Shown in pieces: positions 59,243 to 64,000 of a DNA stretch of 64,000 nt. Where the stretch lies: NCBI GenBank assembly GCA_025360125.1, contig JANYCU010000009.1, forward strand, positions 1 through 64,000, written 5' to 3'. The stretch comes from Armatimonadota bacterium (GTDB lineage: Bacteria > Armatimonadota > Fimbriimonadia > Fimbriimonadales > Fimbriimonadaceae). Position 1 is the stretch's first letter. The number at the start of each line of letters is the position of its first letter. The position numbers and the translations under genes are program-made. The notes below the pieces were generated by a model. The model did not search any database and was not told the DNA's origin. It was given only the letters and a program-made list of their open reading frames with translations.

Positions 59243-60271
59243 ATGTTTAAGCGCAAAGAGTCGACGTGGGCTCAATCTGCCCCGAATAGTGCCCCGGCAA
59301 TCCGATTCGGCTTGACTGCGTCATCGATTCTCAAGAAGCTCGTAATCGTGCCAAATGATCCGGCATCAATCGAATTTTTTGGAAAGATTGAGGGCCTTTC
59401 TCAAGAGGTTGTAGCGCTGAATCTCACACCTTCCCAAGTGAACGAAATTTCGGACGAACTCGACGCCACGGTTTCCAAGTTTTCCAGAAACCAACGAAGG
59501 GCAGTTGAAGACAGTATCGGGGTCGTTTACGAAGGGCTCCACGAAATTCTTTCGTCGCTCGAAAGCGCGATCATTTCCAGCGATAGCCTCAGACATGCAG
59601 CCGAAGCCTCGACATCACACCTTGTTGACCTCCAATACGCAAAGAATTATGAAGAGGTCATTTCGGGACTAAAAAAGGAGATCGCCAGTCTGAACACTGC
59701 CGTTGGCCAATATCGAGAAGAAGCAAAATTAATTCGGAATGTCGCGGCAAAACACGTTGAACAGCTTAGAACCAAACTAAAAGTTGCCGAAAAGGCGGTG
59801 TCGGTCGATCACCTGACAAAACTCGGAAACCGAAATGCGTTTGATCTTCAAATCAGTTTTGCGATTTCGCGGCTCGCTCAAGGTGACGCTTACTCGCTCG
59901 CCATCCTCGATGTTGACAAGTTCAAATCAATCAACGATTCTTTTGGACACTTGGGGGGAGACGCTGCCCTCATCGCCATTTCAAAGCGGCTCACCGAAAC
60001 ATTTTCGCAAATCGGAACCACCGTGGTTCGAATTGGCGGCGACGAATTTGCCGTCCTTTATAAAGGACCAAGTTTGCAGCTCGCAGCGAAAGTGGAACGG
60101 GTGAACTCCGGCCTGGCCAAGAGTTCATTTGAATACAACGGATCAAAAATCGATCTACACGCAAGCTATGGAGTTATTGATCTCACAACGGATCACACCC
60201 CCGAGTCAGCCTTCGCCGATGCCGACTACGAGATGTATCAATCAAAAAGGGGCAAGAAGAGCGCAGCTTAG
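59243..60271 (+). CDS. Diguanylate cyclase (GGDEF) with N-terminal helical region
   Basis: 342 residues. The N-terminal ~185 residues are helical/coiled coil (LKKEIASLNTAVGQYREEAKLIRN), no PAS or TM domain. The GGDEF domain covers about 187-340: DHLTKLGNRNAF (189-200), LDVDKFKSINDSFGHLGGD (222-240), and the catalytic RIGGDEFAVLY (263-273). The usual RxxD inhibitory site before GGDEF is absent, so product feedback should be lost. It makes cyclic di-GMP from GTP. The cyclic-nucleotide-binding gene at 60268 is convergent and overlaps its stop by four bases. Confidence 0.88.
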   Translation: MFKRKESTWAQSAPNSAPAIRFGLTASSILKKLVIVPNDPASIEFFGKIEGLSQEVVALNLTPSQVNEISDELDATVSKFSRNQRRAVEDSIGVVYEGLHEILSSLESAIISSDSLRHAAEASTSHLVDLQYAKNYEEVISGLKKEIASLNTAVGQYREEAKLIRNVAAKHVEQLRTKLKVAEKAVSVDHLTKLGNRNAFDLQISFAISRLAQGDAYSLAILDVDKFKSINDSFGHLGGDAALIAISKRLTETFSQIGTTVVRIGGDEFAVLYKGPSLQLAAKVERVNSGLAKSSFEYNGSKIDLHASYGVIDLTTDHTPESAFADADYEMYQSKRGKKSAA

Positions 60272-60723
60272 ACGTGAAATTCTTCGATCGCGTTCAGCGC
60301 GGCAATCTGCTGATTAGCTTTTCGGAGTCGATCACACAACAGTGTGCTGAGATTGACCAACGCTCGAACCGCCATCTCGGGCTGTACACGAAGCAACTCA
60401 CGCAATGGTTCTTCATTCATGATCAAAACTTTACAATCGGTATGTGCCACAACGGATGACGACCGTCGCCTTCGATCCAAGAATGAAACTTCGCCGAATG
60501 GCATGTTTGGCTTGATATAGGCAATCGGATCGCCCGTGACCGCCAAAATTTCCGCGGTACCTTCGGCAAGAATCATCAGGTGCGTCGAAGGATCGTCAAC
60601 CCGAACAACATACTCCCCCGCTGGAAAATTTCGAATCTCGGATATGGCCGCAATCTGAGCGATAAATTCCTCGGTAAACCCCTTGGCAAGATAACTGCTA
60701 GCGATGATCTGTTTTAAGTCCAT
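60268..60723 (-). CDS. Cyclic-nucleotide-binding-domain protein without HTH
   Basis: 151 residues from ATG 60723, chosen because a TATAAT (60733-60738) ends nine bases before it; longer frames add unlikely residues. One cNMP-binding beta-barrel (about 10-125): FPAGEYVVRVDDPSTHLMILAEGTAEIL, PNMPFGEVSFLDRRRRSSSVVA with the phosphate-binding cassette FGE..LxxRxRSSSV. A C-terminal helix (RVQPEMAVRALVNLSTLLCDRLRKANQQIAAL) replaces the DNA-binding domain of Crp, so it is a stand-alone sensor. Ligand could be cAMP, cGMP or c-di-GMP. Confidence 0.8.
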   Translation of the reverse strand: MDLKQIIASSYLAKGFTEEFIAQIAAISEIRNFPAGEYVVRVDDPSTHLMILAEGTAEILAVTGDPIAYIKPNMPFGEVSFLDRRRRSSSVVAHTDCKVLIMNEEPLRELLRVQPEMAVRALVNLSTLLCDRLRKANQQIAALNAIEEFHV

Positions 60724-60732
60724 TAAGACATC

Positions 60733-60738
60733 ATTATA
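60733..60738 (-). promoter_or_regulatory. -10 box deciding the start of the cNMP-binding gene
   Basis: TATAAT on the minus strand ends nine bases before ATG 60723, pointing to a leaderless transcript and excluding the upstream in-frame starts. Confidence 0.6.
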
Positions 60739-60812
60739 GTTCTCTGCGACCGTCATATGAAGATGGACGGAAAAAATGCCGTTTGGGTTTACCAATCAGG
60801 GCCAAGGTCTTA

Positions 60813-61763
60813 CTAAACCTTCGCGGTTTCCTTGAACTGCTCAACGTGCTTCAAACAGCACGCTCGAACCCGAGCCCGAATGCGATTGATGTACTTCGCG
60901 CGCTCCGTAACGCTGACCGCCCCTCGCGCATCCAGAAGGTTAAAAACGTGCGAACATTTAAGCGCAAGGTCGAGTGCCGGATAGACCAGCGCAGCCGGAC
61001 CACTTCCCTTTGGCGGGAGCTCCTTCTCTCCCCCGGGGTTGGCCGATGTAAGAATCCCTTGCTTCGAATCCCAAAATACTTCGGTCTCGATAACTCGCTT
61101 CGATTCTTCCTCGTACATGTCGAACATTTTCAGCAGCATCTCGGTCGAGGCGACCTCAAAGTTATAAACGTTGTCCTGTAGCTCAAGCTGGTAGTCGACA
61201 TCAAAATACTTGAGGTCGTCGCTCCACTGCAGATCCTTCCAAAACGACTGCTGATTGTTCAGCATCAAGCAAAGTCTTTCGGGTCCATAGGTAATCTCGG
61301 CGCAAACCGGATTACATTCAATTCCACCCATCTGCTGGAAGAAAGTGAACTGAGTAACTTCCGCTCCGTTAATCCAAACTTCCCAACCCACTCCACTCGC
61401 ACCCGCCGCTTGGCTCTCCCAATCGTCCTCGACAAATCGAATGTCGTTCTTGGTAGTATCAATCCCGATCGCATCGAGAGACCCGAGATACAAATCAACA
61501 ATATTCTCCGGCGACGGCTTCATGATCACCTGATATTGGTAATATCGCTGACTCCGCTGCGGATTGAGGGTGTATCGCCCGTCGGCGGGGCGGCGAGAAG
61601 GCTGAATATAAGCGACGTTCCAATCGTCCGGCCCAAGGACCCGCAGAGTCGTTGCCGGATGCATGGTTCCCGCTCCAACCTCAGTGTCGTACCCTTGCAG
61701 GATCGCGCAACCCTGCTCAGACCAGTACTCATTGAGGCGTCGGATCAATTCTTGGAACGTCAT
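60813..61763 (-). CDS. glyQ: Glycyl-tRNA synthetase alpha subunit
   Basis: 316 residues, slightly longer than the usual 290-305. Class II signature motifs are seen: [64 protein letters not shown] (motif 2 region at the end), [37 protein letters not shown] (motif 3-like). It forms the alpha2beta2 glycyl-tRNA synthetase with GlyS. glyS is not adjacent, an unusual split. Confidence 0.95.
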   Translation of the reverse strand: MTFQELIRRLNEYWSEQGCAILQGYDTEVGAGTMHPATTLRVLGPDDWNVAYIQPSRRPADGRYTLNPQRSQRYYQYQVIMKPSPENIVDLYLGSLDAIGIDTTKNDIRFVEDDWESQAAGASGVGWEVWINGAEVTQFTFFQQMGGIECNPVCAEITYGPERLCLMLNNQQSFWKDLQWSDDLKYFDVDYQLELQDNVYNFEVASTEMLLKMFDMYEEESKRVIETEVFWDSKQGILTSANPGGEKELPPKGSGPAALVYPALDLALKCSHVFNLLDARGAVSVTERAKYINRIRARVRACCLKHVEQFKETAKV

Positions 61764-61806
61764 GCTATTTCTATTTTGGCATTAACCTGGGCAACTTGCC
61801 GAGCAA

Positions 61807-62187
61807 TTAGGGACCGATGTGTCTGAAGTCGTTGGATATCGGTCGATTTTGGTTGTTCACCGTTCCGGAGACAACCGCAATGGCAGTGGCAAGCAAGCCA
61901 AGGATTGCAACCGAAGCAAAGACAACCGTGTAAGCCTCGTGCTTTTGTACTTCCGTATCCTTCGGCAGGTTCGAATACTTGGCGATGGACGCGCGAACGA
62001 TCACCATTCCGAGCCCACAAAAAACGGCTGCCAATACCCATTCAATTGTTCGCATTCTCGAAAAGAGTTCGGCCGAGATACTGGCGGGGCGCGGTGCAAT
62101 CGCAATCGAAAGCGCAACTAAACCAAGGATGGCCATGAAAATACCGCTTAAACCTGCCAAGACTATTCCGAACTTTCTTACCGACAC
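61807..62187 (-). CDS. Membrane protein of unknown function (126 aa)
   Basis: 126 residues from GTG 62187 with four hydrophobic segments (about 8-33, 48-65, 86-110 and a possible short one) and a polar C-terminus (NNQNRPISNDFRHIGP). No family recognised. Divergent from the 62223 gene, with their -10 boxes overlapping around 62205-62212. Confidence 0.5.
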   Translation of the reverse strand: MSVRKFGIVLAGLSGIFMAILGLVALSIAIAPRPASISAELFSRMRTIEWVLAAVFCGLGMVIVRASIAKYSNLPKDTEVQKHEAYTVVFASVAILGLLATAIAVVSGTVNNQNRPISNDFRHIGP

Positions 62188-62222
62188 CGTTAGACATATT
62201 ACGCTTTATACTGATGAGTGAT

Positions 62223-62717
62223 ATGGATCAGCGTGAGCTTGTTCGAAGTTTAGAGGAGTACTTCCGCAAGGAAGAAGAAGAAGCCCACCAACTGCGAAAA
62301 AAAGTCCACGCCCAACGCGAATCGATATCTGACGAGGAATGGTGGGCCGAGCTGATCGAAAGAACCAAGAATATTCGCCCCACCATGTTGGAGGTCTTCG
62401 AGCGCAACAAAGTCGAAATGATCGCCAAGCGATTTGAGACAATCCAATCTGAAGAAGGGTTCCGCGAGAAGTCGGTCCAACGTCGAGCGATGGACCTCCT
62501 TCCTTATGTCTCTTCCCTTCGGTCCGAGCAAGGCGATATTGGCCCTCTCACCGAAGATCAAATTTCCCAAGCCACCACCAAGATGGAGGCAGCCAGCCTC
62601 AAACTAGCTTCACAAGCAGAGGCCAAGTCCGACAAAACGGCAAAGCGATTCGAACTCAGCGAGATGTCGTCGGAACAATTAAGCGACTGGATTCTCGACC
62701 CGAAAAACCAAAATTAA
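62223..62717 (+). CDS. Charged helical protein of unknown function
   Basis: 164 residues from ATG 62223; the -10 TATACT (62207-62212) ends one base before the earlier ATG 62214, so the later one (10 bases after the box) is preferred. Highly charged and helical (RELVRSLEEYFRKEEEEAHQLRKKV), with an HEAT-like or coiled-coil appearance. No family recognised. Convergent with the alpha/beta hydrolase gene (four-base overlap). Confidence 0.55.
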   Translation: MDQRELVRSLEEYFRKEEEEAHQLRKKVHAQRESISDEEWWAELIERTKNIRPTMLEVFERNKVEMIAKRFETIQSEEGFREKSVQRRAMDLLPYVSSLRSEQGDIGPLTEDQISQATTKMEAASLKLASQAEAKSDKTAKRFELSEMSSEQLSDWILDPKNQN

Positions 62718-64000
62718 CCGATCGACCTCTTCAGCCAGTCGCTCAGAATCTCAATAATATTCGGATTGAATTTCCCGCCCCTTCCCCACTTCTGCATGCT
62801 ATCGGCAAACGAATCGGTATTCGAAAACCCGTGATCACTATGCGGAACCAGAATGAACTCCGCTGACCCTGGATGCTTTTTGTTCATCATCTCTGCGATG
62901 AATTCATGATCTGAACGAGTCGAAATGAAGTCATTCTCACCCCAAATCGCGGCAACTTTCGCATCAATCTTCGCCCACGCTCCTGGCAAATTCTTCGTCG
63001 CGAGAGTTTGGAAGAACCCAATTCCCACTCCCGAATAAGTCTTGCCATCCGGAATCATCGCATTCACCCGAGCCTTCAACGCCGGATACTTGCGGACGAT
63101 GTCGGCTGGCTTCATTTGCTCATAAAACAAGTGGTGACAAACGGCCCCCATCTCGACCATTTCTGCATCGAGCGCATCGGGCGAGGCTCCACCAAGCAAT
63201 GACTGCCGTCGAGTGTTTTCGAGCATGTACTCGTTCCATGTTTTCGAGATGGTGGCAATCGCCGCAACCGCCGCAACTTTCTCTGTTTGCGCGACCAACG
63301 GGCCAAACACTCCGCCCATGCTATGCCCGACGATCGCAATCTTGTTCTTGTCCACGAATCCGTAAGACTTGGTCAACCGTACCGCCTGCAAGTAAGCATC
63401 GAGTTCGGTGTCGAAACCTAAGTTCGTATACTCCGGACCTTCGCTGTCACCCTGACCCGGCTTGTCGATTCGCACAATCGCATACGTCTTCGAAAGCGGC
63501 CCCATGATGTTGCCGTATGAGATTCCGGGATACTCGCCGTCAAGGCTGTACGCCCCGATTCCCCCAATCCAGAAAATCGTCGGAAAGGGTCCCTCGCCTT
63601 GGGGGTGGGTCGAGATCACCCGAATTCGCTTGCCAAGACTCAGCACTTGGTCGTACTCGACCACAACCCCATCACCTTTTTGCATCGGACGCTTAACCGC
63701 AGTTCCGGTCAATTCAACTGACTTGCCCGCTCGCATTACTCCAACCTTGACGATCTGACCTCCGCTGACCAGTCGCATTATCGACATAAAGTCAGGAACG
63801 GTCGCAGTCTTCTTGCCGTTCAGGCTCAAAACCACATCGCCAACCGCAAACTTCATAACCTCGGCCGTGGAACCTGCAATCACCCTCGTGACTTCAATCG
63901 ATGCCGTCGGAACATTCAGCTGCTTCGCTTTTTCAACCGCAATTGGAGTCAGTTGAGCACCCAACATCGCCTTTCGAGGCAACGGTGCTCCACGCTCGAT
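62714..64000 (-). CDS. Alpha/beta hydrolase with N-terminal PDZ-like domain (5' end outside window)
   Basis: At least 428 residues; the frame is open to the right edge without a clear start. A PDZ-like domain (about the first 105 residues: GAQLTPIAVEKAKQLN, VTRVIAGSTAEVMKFAVGDVVLSLNGKK) is followed by an alpha/beta hydrolase. Catalytic Ser in GHSMGG, Asp in GENDF and His in HSDHGF are all present; the oxyanion loop is IGGIGAY. Similar PDZ-hydrolase proteins are secreted peptidases or esterases (prolyl-oligopeptidase-like). Substrate unknown. Confidence 0.8.
   Translation of the reverse strand: MERGAPLPRKAMLGAQLTPIAVEKAKQLNVPTASIEVTRVIAGSTAEVMKFAVGDVVLSLNGKKTATVPDFMSIMRLVSGGQIVKVGVMRAGKSVELTGTAVKRPMQKGDGVVVEYDQVLSLGKRIRVISTHPQGEGPFPTIFWIGGIGAYSLDGEYPGISYGNIMGPLSKTYAIVRIDKPGQGDSEGPEYTNLGFDTELDAYLQAVRLTKSYGFVDKNKIAIVGHSMGGVFGPLVAQTEKVAAVAAIATISKTWNEYMLENTRRQSLLGGASPDALDAEMVEMGAVCHHLFYEQMKPADIVRKYPALKARVNAMIPDGKTYSGVGIGFFQTLATKNLPGAWAKIDAKVAAIWGENDFISTRSDHEFIAEMMNKKHPGSAEFILVPHSDHGFSNTDSFADSMQKWGRGGKFNPNIIEILSDWLKRSIG

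Overview
The window looks like chromosomal DNA of a Gram-negative, non-proteobacterial bacterium with roughly even base composition. My best guess is Armatimonadota (Fimbriimonadia-like). This is an inference from gene style only: a PafA-type ligase in a Gram-negative background, a protein ending in an outer-membrane-type C-terminal Phe, many secreted Asp-box, SBBP and Ig-like proteins, a DUF1844 protein, and housekeeping genes scattered rather than in classical operons. A 16S or marker-gene placement would settle it. No rRNA, tRNA, CRISPR array or phage was seen.

Region 1 (1-8 kb) is the accessory part. It holds the end of one IS3-family element (1-87), a complete second copy (6636-7895) with GTA target duplications, two small DUF559 (Vsr-like) endonuclease genes (one with an in-frame stop), four ~85-bp composite repeat modules plus a half-module (a CTAATCTCCCGGTT box plus a CCGACCTCTTTT palindrome), and a ~180-bp tandem array of a second palindrome. 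Both IS copies sit at exactly the same base of the module. Between them lie an ADP-ribosylglycohydrolase, an M48 protease, a DUF3291/ATPase pair and a GNAT acetyltransferase. This palindrome/nuclease/IS association is the best candidate for an undescribed system.

Region 2 (8-28.6 kb) is mostly ordinary chromosome: an SRPBCC/ArsR operon with a readable operator, paired zinc-ribbon membrane proteins, a sialidase-like protein, trxB, a DUF1844/unknown/GNAT operon, tandem duplicated lipid-export-like beta proteins, purF with an ApgM-like partner, rpmB, gcvT, a secreted HEYGH protease, a TlpA-like thioredoxin, a polytopic membrane protein, a DUF4272 protein and a PheT that lacks its tRNA-binding OB domain.

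Region 3 (28.6-46 kb): a secreted lipocalin-like protein with a third DUF559 nuclease, a gene-poor palindrome-rich stretch (29.66-30.36 kb), an HD-GYP protein, an orphan PafA-like Pup/UBact ligase, an outer-membrane protein, a GT4 glycosyltransferase, rsmG, a HAF-repeat protein, a frameshifted lipoprotein, an acyl-CoA dehydrogenase, a coiled-coil/HhH protein and a large Asp-box propeller.

Region 4 (46-64 kb): a GH2 enzyme with a VOC protein, xth, a dihydroorotase, DinB, a phosphoglycerate mutase, a 1450-residue SBBP/Ig surface protein, a GGDEF cyclase facing a cyclic-nucleotide-binding protein, glyQ, and an alpha/beta hydrolase with an N-terminal PDZ-like domain that runs off the right edge.

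Many genes have a -10 box 5-12 nt before the start codon, suggesting widespread leaderless mRNAs. I used this to choose several starts.
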